Part shown: in pieces, positions 8,707-21,341 of the stretch
How the letters are laid out: each line of letters begins with the position of its first letter
Numbering within the stretch: the first letter of the stretch is position 1
Assembly: GCA_025451845.1 (NCBI GenBank)
Contig: JANWJS010000028.1
Coordinates: 154,189-218,188 of the forward strand
Direction of reading: 5' to 3'
DNA length: 64,000 bases
Source of the DNA: Steroidobacteraceae bacterium
Lineage (GTDB): Bacteria > Pseudomonadota > Gammaproteobacteria > Steroidobacterales > Steroidobacteraceae
Notes under the pieces: generated by a model
Told to the model about the DNA's origin: nothing
What the model saw: the letters and a program-made list of their open reading frames with translations, nothing else
The model's database searches: none
Program-made: the position numbers and the translations under genes

Positions 8707-10733
8707 GCGCTCCTCCTCTGCGGCTCTACCTCGGCCGCCGCGATCGGCAACCGCACCGCGAAACAAGCTCCACGACCCGGGCCTTCGCTGCGCGCGCTGA
8801 GCTCACCGCCCATCTCCTTCGCCAGAATCGCGCTCGCGTGCAGCCCGAACCCGTGGCCATCCTTCTTGGTGGTGAATCCAAACTCGAACAGCCGCTTCAT
8901 CGCCTCGGCAGCGATGCCGACTCCCGTATCCTCCACCTCAACGGCAAAAAAGCCAGGAGGCAACGCGCGCAGCCGCACGGTGAGCTCTCGCGGCCCGTGC
9001 GTCCGGTCACGCAGCGCATGGCGGGCATTGCTGAAAAGATTGCCCAGGATCTGCAGCAGCTTGTGCCGGTCCACCATCACGCGGTCGACGCCGCGATATT
9101 CGCGGTGCACGGTCACCTCCATGCTGGTCGAGAAGTGCAGCACCAGGGCGTGCTCGATGAGCTCCGCCGCATCGAGCTGCTCGAGGCTGCCGCCGCGACG
9201 CGCGTAGGTCTGCTGGGCGGCGACGATTTTGCCGATGTGCTCGACGTGGGTGACGACTGCCTGCGCCTCATCGCTGAGTTCACGGTTTTCCGTGATCAGA
9301 TGCTCGCCGAGCTGCTGCAGGTAAGCGGGCAGCTCCTTGCCGCGCGGATCGCTCGCGAAGAACTCGCCGAGCCGCGGACCCTGCTCGGTGATCAGCTTCG
9401 CCGCCCGCTCGACATTGGCGACCTTCGATGCCTTCAGGCGCGATTGCAGCAGCACGGCTGAGACACCGAGGCTGTTGAGGACATTACCAACGCTATGCAA
9501 TACGCCAGTTGCAACCTCCGCCATGCCGGCATGGCGTGACGCTTGCTGAAGCTGCAATTGCAGCTGAAGCCGTCGCTCTTCCTGGCGCACTTGCTCACTC
9601 ATGTCCCATGACACACCTAGAAGCCGTCGCAGGCGGCCTCCGTCATCTCGAGATAGCCGCGCGTGCGCCTGCAGATGAATGGTTCCCCCGCTGGGCGCCG
9701 ACACTCTCATGCGTACCGCACAAGTCTCACGATCCCCGCTGAGTGCCGCGCGGACCGCTGCCTTCAGTTCCGCCACGTCCTCCGGATAGAAGCTCGCGAG
9801 AAGCGCCCCCGGGTGCTCGCGCGGATCGAGCCCGGCCGCTTTGATGGACGGGATCTCATTCTCCGTCCATATGATGCGCCGCCCGGCCAGATCGTATTCC
9901 CAACAGGCGATTCCTGCCGCCTCGGTGGCGAGAGTGAGCAGGCTCTTGCCGTGCTGTAGGCTTTCGTTGAGCTCGGCGAGCCGCATCGCAGCGCGCCGGG
10001 TCGTCGACTCGAGATGGGCATCGTAGAGCGTGGCGACCAGCGTGATCGCGACCACGCCCAGGGCAATCATGCCGATCATCACGGCAAGCCAGTCGTTGTC
10101 GAGCGCGGCTCCGCCGCCGTAGCAGTATGACCCGGGCGCCAACATCGAGGCGGCCATGCCCGTGTAGTGCATGCCGGTGATCGCAAAGCCCATGACGATG
10201 GCGGCACCGATGCGCGCCAGGCTCATCAGCCGCGACTCGCCGGTGCGCAGCCGGAAGAAGAGCCACAGCGCGACGAACGAGGCCATGATCGCGATGGCGA
10301 CCGAGGCGGAAACCAACAGGGGGCTGTAGGTGATCGCCGGCACGATCTGGATCGCCGCCATGCCGGTGTAGTGCATGCCGCAGATGCCGGCGCCCATGAA
10401 GAGCGAGCTGACGGCCAGCCGCCGCAGTGACAGATCGGCGAGGCTGGAGATGGACAACGCAAACAGCGAGGTCAGCATCCCGATGAAGAGAGATGCCAGG
10501 TTGATGAGCAGGTTGTAGCGCAGTGTGATGCCGACGGAGAAGGCCAGCATGCCGATGAAGTGCATCGACCAGATGCCGACGCCCATCGAGACCGCACCGC
10601 CGAGCAGCCACAGCCGTCCCGCCCCGCGCTCGGCGCCGGCCACCCTCTCCGTCAGCCGCAGGGCGGTGTACGAAACGAGGATGGCCACGATGACCGAAAG
10701 GGTCACGAGCCATGGATTATAGGTGGCGTGCAT
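8703..10733 (-). CDS. MHYT-domain sensor histidine kinase
   Basis: From ATG 10733 the product is 676 residues. The N-terminal ~250 residues form a seven-helix MHYT domain with its three repeats (SMHFIGM, GMHYTGM, GMHYTGM), whose Met/His residues are proposed to bind copper and sense O2, CO or NO. A PAS-like segment follows (AAGIACWEYDLAGRRIIWTEN). The transmitter has a probable phosphorylated His in TGVLHSVGNVLNS, an N box NLFSNARHAL, G1 EDTGVGI and a TTKKDGHGFGLH lid/G2 region. It is the first gene of an operon with the GGDEF-EAL regulator, its presumed partner. The longer upstream open frame does not resemble protein and overlaps the permease gene. Confidence 0.9.
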   Translation of the reverse strand: MHATYNPWLVTLSVIVAILVSYTALRLTERVAGAERGAGRLWLLGGAVSMGVGIWSMHFIGMLAFSVGITLRYNLLINLASLFIGMLTSLFALSISSLADLSLRRLAVSSLFMGAGICGMHYTGMAAIQIVPAITYSPLLVSASVAIAIMASFVALWLFFRLRTGESRLMSLARIGAAIVMGFAITGMHYTGMAASMLAPGSYCYGGGAALDNDWLAVMIGMIALGVVAITLVATLYDAHLESTTRRAAMRLAELNESLQHGKSLLTLATEAAGIACWEYDLAGRRIIWTENEIPSIKAAGLDPREHPGALLASFYPEDVAELKAAVRAALSGDRETCAVRMRVSAPSGGTIHLQAHARLSRDDGGRLRRLLGVSWDMSEQVRQEERRLQLQLQLQQASRHAGMAEVATGVLHSVGNVLNSLGVSAVLLQSRLKASKVANVERAAKLITEQGPRLGEFFASDPRGKELPAYLQQLGEHLITENRELSDEAQAVVTHVEHIGKIVAAQQTYARRGGSLEQLDAAELIEHALVLHFSTSMEVTVHREYRGVDRVMVDRHKLLQILGNLFSNARHALRDRTHGPRELTVRLRALPPGFFAVEVEDTGVGIAAEAMKRLFEFGFTTKKDGHGFGLHASAILAKEMGGELSARSEGPGRGACFAVRLPIAAAEVEPQRRSA

Positions 10734-10830
10734 CCATGGGAAATTGCCCGAGATACCGCTGGCGTTGCAGTGTGCGTATCTCAGTTCCCGGTTGCCGGGC
10801 GGGCAACTGTGACGCAGTCGACAGTCAGTC

Positions 10831-12204
10831 TCAGTCGGGAGAGACGCTCGCGGTGCATGGCGAGCGGCGGCGGGCGCGCCGCCCGAGATAGGCAAGGACC
10901 GCCACGGCAAGCGCGAGGAGGCTGACGTGCAGCTCGTGGGCAAGCGATGGCGTGAGGGCCATCGCAATGAGTACCGCGGCCATACCGGCTATGGCGGCGT
11001 AGCTCAGCCATGGGAAGAGCCACATGGTCAGCACAGGTGCAGGAGCGCCTGCGCGCTCGCGCTGGTACCGCAATTTCACGTGCGCGACGGCGACGATCAT
11101 GTAGACGAACACCATGAGCGCGCCCGCGGCGTCCACCAGAAACGCGAACACGCGTTCCGGCGCAGCGACTGCCGCCAGAATACCGACGACGCCCGCGAGC
11201 GCGCAGAGCAGCACCGACTTGACCGGCACCTTCCGGCGGTTGAGTTGAATCAGTGCCTGCGGCGCATCGCCGTGCTCCGCCAGCACGAACAGTACACGCG
11301 AGCAGACGTAGAAGGCGGAGTTGAGGCAGGACAGCACCGCCGTCAGGATGATGACGTCCATCGCCGCGCCCGCCCAGGCGAAATGCATGGTTCTCAGGGC
11401 ATCGGTGAACGGTGACTTGCCGACCGTGATGCTGTTCCAGGGCACGATGGCGACGATGAAGAAGATGGAGCCGACATAGAAGGTGAGGATGCGAACGATG
11501 ACGGAGCTCGTGAGTTGCGCCACCGCGCGCGCCGGTTCCGCCGATTCGACGGCAGCCACCGTGATGATTTCCGCGCCTGTGAGCTGGAAGAACACGGTAA
11601 CGGCGCCCGCGAGCACCGCTACCGCCCCGTACGGCGCGAAGCCGCCATGGCTCGTCAGATTGGCGAAGGTCGCGCCGTGAGGTGAGGCCCAGCCGAAGGC
11701 GTATGAAGCCCCGATCGCGATGAAGGCGATGATGGCGGATACCTTGATCGAGGAGAACCAGAACTCGAACTCGCCGTAGGACCGCGCCGACATGAGGTTG
11801 ACGGCCGTCATCGCCGCCACGAGGATGCACCCGAGCAGGCCCGCAGGCAGCGGGATCCAGGCGTGCAGGATGTTCGCGCCGGCGATCGCCTCCACCGGCA
11901 CCACGATCATCCAGAAGTACCAGTAGAGCCACCCGGTCACGAACCCGGCCCACGGCCCGAGCCCGGCGCGCGGAAAATCGCTGAAGGAGTGCACGGTGGG
12001 CAGGCTCATCGCCATCTCGCCGAGCATCCGCATCACGAGGAGCACCAGCGTGCCGGTGATGACGTAGCTCACTACGATGGCCGGTCCGACGGCGGCGATG
12101 GAGGCGCTGCTGCCGACGAACAGCCCGGCACCGATGATCCCGCCGATGGAGATCATCGTCAGGTGTCGCGGCTTGAGCGATCGACTGAGCTCAGCGGGAG
12201 CCAT
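10831..12204 (-). CDS. APC-family amino acid permease (GABA permease type)
   Basis: The 457-residue protein starts at ATG 12204 behind GAAGGGG. The first helix carries the APC signature MISIGGIIGAGLFVGSS, and about twelve membrane helices follow. YGEFEFWFSSIKVSAI and the GAEIITVAAVESAEP segment are typical of the AAT subfamily (GabP, AnsP, CycA), which import amino acids with protons at the inner membrane. Substrate is not predictable from this alone. The ribosome site lies in the short gap after serS, so it may be read through from the serS operon. The open frame extends far upstream only as a shadow of serS. Confidence 0.87.
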   Translation of the reverse strand: MAPAELSRSLKPRHLTMISIGGIIGAGLFVGSSASIAAVGPAIVVSYVITGTLVLLVMRMLGEMAMSLPTVHSFSDFPRAGLGPWAGFVTGWLYWYFWMIVVPVEAIAGANILHAWIPLPAGLLGCILVAAMTAVNLMSARSYGEFEFWFSSIKVSAIIAFIAIGASYAFGWASPHGATFANLTSHGGFAPYGAVAVLAGAVTVFFQLTGAEIITVAAVESAEPARAVAQLTSSVIVRILTFYVGSIFFIVAIVPWNSITVGKSPFTDALRTMHFAWAGAAMDVIILTAVLSCLNSAFYVCSRVLFVLAEHGDAPQALIQLNRRKVPVKSVLLCALAGVVGILAAVAAPERVFAFLVDAAGALMVFVYMIVAVAHVKLRYQRERAGAPAPVLTMWLFPWLSYAAIAGMAAVLIAMALTPSLAHELHVSLLALAVAVLAYLGRRARRRSPCTASVSPD

Positions 12205-12221
12205 GGGGTGTACCCCTTCTT

Positions 12222-14829
<2,608 letters not shown>

Positions 14830-14833
<4 letters not shown>

Positions 14834-15594
14834 TTGGCCGGCGTTCCGATCACATCCGCTCCCGGAGGCGGCGTGAAAGTCAGTTCCGCGGCCGGCACCG
14901 CGACATTGAGCTCGACATCCTGGAAGATGATGGTGACGATCTGGCCGAGCTTATCCTCGAGAATCATCCGCTGCAGCGTGCCCTTGCCGTCGAAGCCGAA
15001 GAGCGCGCTCTTGAAGTCGGCCTCGGTGCTGCGCGGCTGCACATACACCCAGTCGAGGCCCTCACGCTTGCCGGCGCTCGTCTCCGTGAAGTGCTCGTGC
15101 ACGTCGACCGTTCCCGAAAGCAGCATCGCCGGAGTCGCGGAGAGCGCGGCCGTCATCGGCCGCACGGTGACCTGCTGCAGGTCGCGGTCCAAGTACCAGA
15201 GATTACGGCCATCGGACACCATCAGCTGGCCGCTGCCGGATGAGCCTGCCTGCGCCGTGGGCCCGCCCGCACCGCCCGCCGGCTGACCGGCAGCCGCACC
15301 CTGCGCGGTATTCTGCGGGTGGATATCCCAGCGGAACTTACCGGGCCGCTCCACCGTCAGCGTGCCGGAGGACCGGCCCACGTCCGCGCCCTGCGCGTCC
15401 GCGACCGTTTGCAGAAACCTGACACGCAGCGTCTTCAGATTCTTCAGGTACCGATCGAGTGGCGTCGGCGCCTGCGGTGTGGCAGCAGTGGCCGATGACG
15501 CCGGCGGTAGCGCACCATCGGCCGTGGGCGCCAGCGCCATCACCAAAACACTGATCCCCGCGGCTACGGCTGCGTTCGAAACTCGGTTGCGCAT
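14830..15594 (-). CDS. lolA: Outer-membrane lipoprotein carrier protein LolA
   Basis: The 254-residue precursor has a signal peptide of about 28 residues (AGISVLVMALAPTADG) and an Ala/Pro-rich linker before the LolA fold. Conserved parts are LKTLRVRFLQTV, GTLTVERPGKFRWDI, and LMVSDGRNLWYLDRDLQQV. LolA receives lipoproteins from LolCDE and carries them across the periplasm to LolB. The protein is longer than E. coli LolA (about 203), mainly because of the N-terminal linker and a Gly/Ala insertion near residues 95-115. The LolCDE partner genes sit at the far end of this window. Confidence 0.92.
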
Positions 15595-15605
15595 TCTTTG
15601 ATCTT

Positions 15606-17924
15606 TCAGTCTTCCGCCGGCGCGGGCGCCAGCACCTCGCGCGACCCATTCGCCTGCAGGGGCCCGACGAGTCCCGCCATCTCCATCGCCTCGAGCAGGC
15701 GCGCGGCGCGGTTGTAGCCGATCTTCAGCCGCCGCTGTACGTAGGAGATCGACGGCTTGCGCTCCGTGATGACGATTCTCACGGCCTCGTCGTAGAGCGC
15801 GTCCTGCTCCGGATCCTCCATCGCCGCCGCCCCTTCGCCCTCCTCGCCCGGCAATCCAGGTATCGGCGCGCGCGGCCCGGAGAGCACCTCCTCGATGTAG
15901 TCGGGAGGCACCGTGGTCTTCAGCCCCTCAACGACGCGATGCACTTCCTGATCCGAGACGAAGGCGCCGTGCACGCGCGTCGGCAGGGAGGTACCGGACT
16001 GCAGATAGAGCATGTCGCCGTGCCCGAGCAGCGTCTCCGCCCCCATCTGGTCGAGAATCGTGCGCGAGTCCACCTTGGCCGACACCTGGAAAGCGATGCG
16101 GCAGGGAATGTTGGCCTTGATGAGGCCGGTGATCACGTCCACCGACGGTCGCTGCGTTGCCAACACCAGGTGGATGCCGGAAGCGCGCGCCTTCTGCGCG
16201 AGGCGCGCGATCAGCTCCTCGACCTTCTTGCCGACGATCATCATGAGGTCGGCGAGCTCATCGATGACGACGACGATGTAGGGCAGCGGCACGAGAGGCT
16301 GGATCTCGCGCTGGTCGATGGTTGGATCGTTGGCGGCGCGCTGCAGCATCACCGGATCCAGAATGGGCTTGCCGGCGTCGTTCGCATCCTTCACACGCCG
16401 GTTGAAGCCCGCGATGTTGCGCACCCCGAGCGCCGCCATGAGCTGATAGCGGCGCTCCATTTCCGCCACGGACCAGCGCAGCGCGTTCGCCGCCTGCTTC
16501 ATGTCCGTCACGACTGGCGCCAGCAGGTGTGGAATGCCCTCGTACACGGAGAGCTCCAGCATCTTCGGATCGATCATGATGAGCCGCACGTGCTCGGCAG
16601 TGGACTTGTAGAGGAGCGACAGCACCATTGCGTTGATGGCCACGGACTTGCCGGAGCCCGTGGTGCCGGCGATGAGCAGGTGCGGCATGCGGGCCAGGTC
16701 GGCGACGTACGGCTGCCCGCCGATGTCCTTCCCGAGAGCGAGCGCGATGGGCGAGTGCATCTCGTCATAGGCCTTGGAGCGGATGATCTCCCCGAGAGTC
16801 ACGATCTCGCGCTTCTCATTGGCGATTTCGAGACCCATGACGCTCTTGCCCGGGATCACCTCCACCACCCGCACGCTCAGCACCGAGAGAGCCCGCGCGA
16901 GATCCTTGGCGAGGGTCGTGATCTGGCTTGCCTTCACGCCGGGCGCGGGCCGCAGCTCGAAGCGTGTCACCACCGGCCCCGGCTGCACGGCGACGACCTC
17001 CGCGTCGATACCGAAGTCCTTCAGCTTCATCTCCACGAGGCGCGACAGCGCCTCGAGGGCCTCGGCGGAATAGAGTGGCTCGCGCGCGGGCGGATCATCG
17101 AGGAGCGACAGGGGCGGCAGCTCACCCGCCTTCGGCGGATCGAAGAGCGGTACCTGGCGCTCTTTCTCGACACGCTCGCTCTTCTCGACGCTCGGCGTCG
17201 GCGGCTCGATCCTGGGCGGCGGCCGCGTGGCGACCCGCTTCTGCTCGCTCACCATTGAATCCCGGCGCGCCGCGCGGCGCTCCTTGCCCGCCGCGACATC
17301 CTTGGCGCTCGCGCGCCGCTCCCGCACCCAACCTATGGCGGCCCAAGTCCAGCTCCCCAGCCGATCCATGACGGTGAACCAGGAGACCTCGAATGAGAGC
17401 GACAGTCCCGCCATCCACGCCGCCAGGAGAAGCAGCGTTGCACCGAGGAATCCGAGGCCATCCTTGAGCCCGTAGCCGATCTCGCTGCCGATCACACCGC
17501 CGGCGCCCGCCGGCAGTAGGCCCTTCTGCCAGTTCAAGGCCGCGAGCCCGCAGCTGGTCGCGAGCAGCAGCAGGAACCCGGTGGCCCGCACCACCGAGTT
17601 GATTCGGGAAGCGGCCTCGGCCTTGACGCGCCGGTGCAGCACCCAAGCGCTCGCGCCCAGCATGAGGGGCAGCAGGAAGGCCGGGCGGCCCAGCAGAAAG
17701 AAGAGCACGCCGGCGAGCCAGGCTCCTACCGGACCGATACGGTTATGCACGTGCGTGAAGTCGCCGCCGTGCGCGTAAGAGGGGTCGGCGGGACTGTACG
17801 AGGCGAGCGCGATCAGCAACACGATCGCCGCGACGCCAATCGCGATGACGGCACTTTCCCGCAGCCCGCGCGCGACGCCGGCAGTGAAGCGAAGGGGGCG
17901 CGCCTGCGCCTGCGATTCGGCCAA
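15606..17924 (-). CDS. ftsK: DNA translocase FtsK
   Basis: The 772-residue protein has four membrane helices in its first ~190 residues, a short charged linker (~80 residues, much shorter than in E. coli), then the alpha/beta motor with Walker [13 protein letters not shown] and Walker [13 protein letters not shown], and a C-terminal gamma winged helix ([22 protein letters not shown]) that reads KOPS sequences. FtsK pumps chromosome dimers toward XerCD at the septum. It is the first gene of the ftsK-lolA-rarA-serS group and is divergent from trxB. Confidence 0.96.
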   Translation of the reverse strand: MAESQAQARPLRFTAGVARGLRESAVIAIGVAAIVLLIALASYSPADPSYAHGGDFTHVHNRIGPVGAWLAGVLFFLLGRPAFLLPLMLGASAWVLHRRVKAEAASRINSVVRATGFLLLLATSCGLAALNWQKGLLPAGAGGVIGSEIGYGLKDGLGFLGATLLLLAAWMAGLSLSFEVSWFTVMDRLGSWTWAAIGWVRERRASAKDVAAGKERRAARRDSMVSEQKRVATRPPPRIEPPTPSVEKSERVEKERQVPLFDPPKAGELPPLSLLDDPPAREPLYSAEALEALSRLVEMKLKDFGIDAEVVAVQPGPVVTRFELRPAPGVKASQITTLAKDLARALSVLSVRVVEVIPGKSVMGLEIANEKREIVTLGEIIRSKAYDEMHSPIALALGKDIGGQPYVADLARMPHLLIAGTTGSGKSVAINAMVLSLLYKSTAEHVRLIMIDPKMLELSVYEGIPHLLAPVVTDMKQAANALRWSVAEMERRYQLMAALGVRNIAGFNRRVKDANDAGKPILDPVMLQRAANDPTIDQREIQPLVPLPYIVVVIDELADLMMIVGKKVEELIARLAQKARASGIHLVLATQRPSVDVITGLIKANIPCRIAFQVSAKVDSRTILDQMGAETLLGHGDMLYLQSGTSLPTRVHGAFVSDQEVHRVVEGLKTTVPPDYIEEVLSGPRAPIPGLPGEEGEGAAAMEDPEQDALYDEAVRIVITERKPSISYVQRRLKIGYNRAARLLEAMEMAGLVGPLQANGSREVLAPAPAED

Positions 17925-17984
17925 TTCCTACGGCTCCAATGAGTAATGAGGGCAGACTATGATATTAAGCCGTGGGCAGTGCCA

Positions 17985-18050
17985 CTGGCCATTGCGCTAC
18001 GCTTTTCCATGCTCCGCGCAAGCCCCGGCGGCCGGCCCCGCGCATCTGCG
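17985..18050. repeat. Copy A of a dispersed GC-rich repeat
   Basis: In the ftsK-trxB gap the plus strand reads ATTGCGCTACGC, seven bases, then TGCTCCGCGCAAGCCC and a GC-rich tail with GCATCTGCGCCGG. The same modules in the same order occur between gspE and gspF (29030 onward). The match over the first ~38 bases is about 80 percent, with one short perfect block of 16 bases. It is non-coding here. Confidence 0.5.
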
Positions 18051-18065
18051 CCGGGCGCTCGCCGG

Positions 18066-18092
18066 AGCGAGGACACTTTAACCGTCCTCGCT
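18066..18092 (+). other. Perfect 9-bp inverted repeat in the trxB leader
   Basis: AGCGAGGAC and GTCCTCGCT pair perfectly around a 9-base loop (ACTTTAACC), about 70 bases before the trxB start. No U-run follows, so it is not a typical terminator; it could be an operator or an mRNA leader hairpin. Confidence 0.4.
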
Positions 18093-18139
18093 TAAAGGCA
18101 CCGGCTCGCCCTTGCTACTATGACCGTCCGACCGCATAG

Positions 18140-19129
<990 letters not shown>

Positions 19130-19137
19130 AGGGAACG

Positions 19138-20301
19138 GTGCGCTCGAGAGTCCACTCCAGCATCGACGACATCGATCCCCGCGAGTGGAATGCGCTCGGC
19201 GGCACGCAGTGCCCGTTCCTGCGCCACGAATTCCTCGCTGCGCTCGAGCACACCGGCTGTGTGGGCGCGGGAACGGGATGGGAGCCCTGCCCGATCACTC
19301 TGAGCGATGACCGCGGGCTCGCGGCGGCAGCGCCGGCCTACATCAAGACACATTCCTACGGAGAGTTCGTGTTCGATTTCGCTTGGGCCCAGGCGTACTC
19401 ACGCCATGGGCGCAGGTACTATCCCAAGCTCCTCCTCGCCATTCCTTTCACGCCCGCCACCGGGCCGCGTCTGCTCGTGCGCGCGGGGCTGGACCGTGGC
19501 GCCGTGGCGAAACACCTGCTCGATGCGATCGAGACTGAAGCGGTGAGCCGCCGACTGTCCTCCGTTCATGCGCTCTTTCTCGATGAGTCCGCGCGCATGG
19601 CGTGCGCGCGGGCGGGCTGGCTGCTGCGGCGCGACTGCCAGTTCCACTGGAGCAACCGCGGCTATTCGAGCTTCGATGCCTACCTGGAGACCTTCACGGC
19701 GGACAAGCGCAAGAAGGCACGGCGCGAGCGCCGCCGGGTAGCGGAGGCAGGGATCCGCTTCGAGACGCGCTTCGGGGGCGATCTCGACGAGCGCCTCCTC
19801 GACACCGTCTACGGCTTTCATCGGGAAACCTTCCTGCGGCACGGCAACGAGCCCTACCTCACCCGGGAGTTCTTCAGCGAGATCGCGCAAACGCTCGCGG
19901 ACTCCCTCATGGTCAAAGTTGCCATGCACGGTTCCATGCAGCACCGCGCGTCAGCGGACACGCCAGTCGCGGCAGCCATCTTCTTCTGGTCGCAGGAGGC
20001 GCTCTACGGACGCTACTGGGGCTCGGCGGCGGATTATCACAGCCTGCATTTCGAGACCTGCTATCACCAGGGAATCGAATTCTGCATCGAGCGCAGCGTG
20101 CAGCGGTTCGAGCCCGGCACGCAGGGCGAGCACAAGGTGAGCCGCGGCTTCGAGCCCACGCTCACGTGGTCCTCCCACTACATCGCGGACGGCAGCTTCC
20201 GCGAGGCGATCGGCGATTATCTCGAGCGCGAGGGCGGCGCCATCGACGACTACGCCGCCGAGGTGCGGGAGCACGTGCCCTACCGCAAGGCGCCCGCATG
20301 A
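19138..20301 (+). CDS. FemAB-like GNAT-fold protein (peptidogalycan biosynthesis/DUF482 type)
   Basis: The GTG at 19138 follows GAGGGAAC and gives 387 residues. Typical segments of this family are [39 protein letters not shown], the [15 protein letters not shown] basic helix, [16 protein letters not shown], and the C-terminal [11 protein letters not shown] with [19 protein letters not shown]. These proteins are distant relatives of aminoacyl-tRNA-dependent FemAB transferases; the name peptidogalycan synthesis protein is an annotation habit and the true reaction is unknown. Being next to aat, whose product uses aminoacyl-tRNA on a GNAT fold, is suggestive but only inference. Confidence 0.8.
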   Translation: MRSRVHSSIDDIDPREWNALGGTQCPFLRHEFLAALEHTGCVGAGTGWEPCPITLSDDRGLAAAAPAYIKTHSYGEFVFDFAWAQAYSRHGRRYYPKLLLAIPFTPATGPRLLVRAGLDRGAVAKHLLDAIETEAVSRRLSSVHALFLDESARMACARAGWLLRRDCQFHWSNRGYSSFDAYLETFTADKRKKARRERRRVAEAGIRFETRFGGDLDERLLDTVYGFHRETFLRHGNEPYLTREFFSEIAQTLADSLMVKVAMHGSMQHRASADTPVAAAIFFWSQEALYGRYWGSAADYHSLHFETCYHQGIEFCIERSVQRFEPGTQGEHKVSRGFEPTLTWSSHYIADGSFREAIGDYLEREGGAIDDYAAEVREHVPYRKAPA

Positions 20302-20308
20302 AGACCCA

Positions 20309-20995
20309 GTGAAGACGATCACCTGGCTTTCGCCGAAGGACGCGCCGGAGTGGTTCCCGCCGCCGGAGCAGGCGCTGGACGATCCGGCCGGACTGCTGGC
20401 AGCGGGCGGCGATCTCTCGCCGGCGAGGCTCCTCGCCGCCTATCGGCGTGGCATCTTCCCGTGGTACTCGCCGGGCCAACCGGTCCTCTGGTGGTCACCG
20501 GATCCGCGCGCGGTTCTCTTCCCGGACGAGCTGCGGGTGAGCCGCAGCCTGGCGAAAACCCTGCGCAATGGCGGCTTCAGCGTCGCCACCAATCAGGATT
20601 TCGCCGGCGTCATCGATGCCTGCGCCGAGCCGCGGCCCCACAGCCTCGGCACCTGGATCACCGCGGAGATGCGCGCAGCCTACCTCGAGCTCCATCACCG
20701 TGGGCATGCGCACAGCATCGAGGCGCGGCGCGACGGGGCGCTCGCTGGCGGCCTCTACGGGGTGAGGCTCGGGGGCGTCTTCTTCGGGGAATCCATGTTC
20801 AGCCGTGCGCGTGATGCCTCCAAAGTGGCGCTCGCACATCTGGTGGCGGTGTGCCGCCGCAACAGCATCGCCGTGATCGACTGCCAGCTCGCCTCCCGGC
20901 ATCTGGCGAGCCTTGGCGCCCGCAGCATTCCGCGGGCTCAGTTCCAGGCGCTCCTGCGGGAATGGGTGTCGCTCGAGCCGATGCCGCTCGAATAG
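20309..20995 (+). CDS. aat: Leucyl/phenylalanyl-tRNA-protein transferase
   Basis: The product is 228 residues from GTG 20309 (the ATG eleven bases earlier is followed at once by a stop). Conserved parts are the [23 protein letters not shown] opening, [36 protein letters not shown] and the FFGESMFSR segment. Aat adds Leu or Phe to proteins with N-terminal Lys or Arg, creating primary N-degrons that ClpS passes to ClpAP. ClpA and ClpS are encoded just downstream on the other strand, so three parts of the pathway sit together. Confidence 0.95.
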   Translation: MKTITWLSPKDAPEWFPPPEQALDDPAGLLAAGGDLSPARLLAAYRRGIFPWYSPGQPVLWWSPDPRAVLFPDELRVSRSLAKTLRNGGFSVATNQDFAGVIDACAEPRPHSLGTWITAEMRAAYLELHHRGHAHSIEARRDGALAGGLYGVRLGGVFFGESMFSRARDASKVALAHLVAVCRRNSIAVIDCQLASRHLASLGARSIPRAQFQALLREWVSLEPMPLE

Positions 20996-21075
20996 CCCAT
21001 CGGGCCCCGCCGCTGCAAATTGCAGACCCGCGGCCTTTGTGCTCCAATGCGCGCCCCCGAGACGATAAGGGCAGT

Positions 21076-21294
21076 ATGTCCAAAGAAGACGCGATCCAGA
21101 TGGAGGGTGAGGTGGTGGAGACCCTGCCCAACACCACCTTCCGCGTGAAGCTGAAGAACGGCCACGTGGTTACCGCGCATATCTCCGGCAAGATGCGGAA
21201 AAACTACATCCGCATCCTCACCGGCGACCAGGTCACGGTGGAAATGACGCCCTATGACCTGACCAAGGGCCGGATCATCTACCGCGGCAGGTAG
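21076..21294 (+). CDS. infA: Translation initiation factor IF-1
   Basis: The 72-residue protein is full length for IF-1, an S1/OB-fold protein: [56 protein letters not shown]. The ATG lies after GATAAGGGCAGT. It binds the ribosomal A site during initiation. It stands between aat and the convergent clpA, as in E. coli and Pseudomonas; the ate/bpt gene found between aat and infA in Pseudomonas is absent here. Confidence 0.97.
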   Translation: MSKEDAIQMEGEVVETLPNTTFRVKLKNGHVVTAHISGKMRKNYIRILTGDQVTVEMTPYDLTKGRIIYRGR

Positions 21295-21341
21295 AAAGCA
21301 AGCCCGTGAGGCGGCAACGACCGCCCTTGGGCCGGCCTCCT

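Noticed and set aside
21295-21341. Possible terminator between infA and clpA
   Set aside because: GAGGC and GCCTC could pair but the loop is long and there is no U run on either strand.
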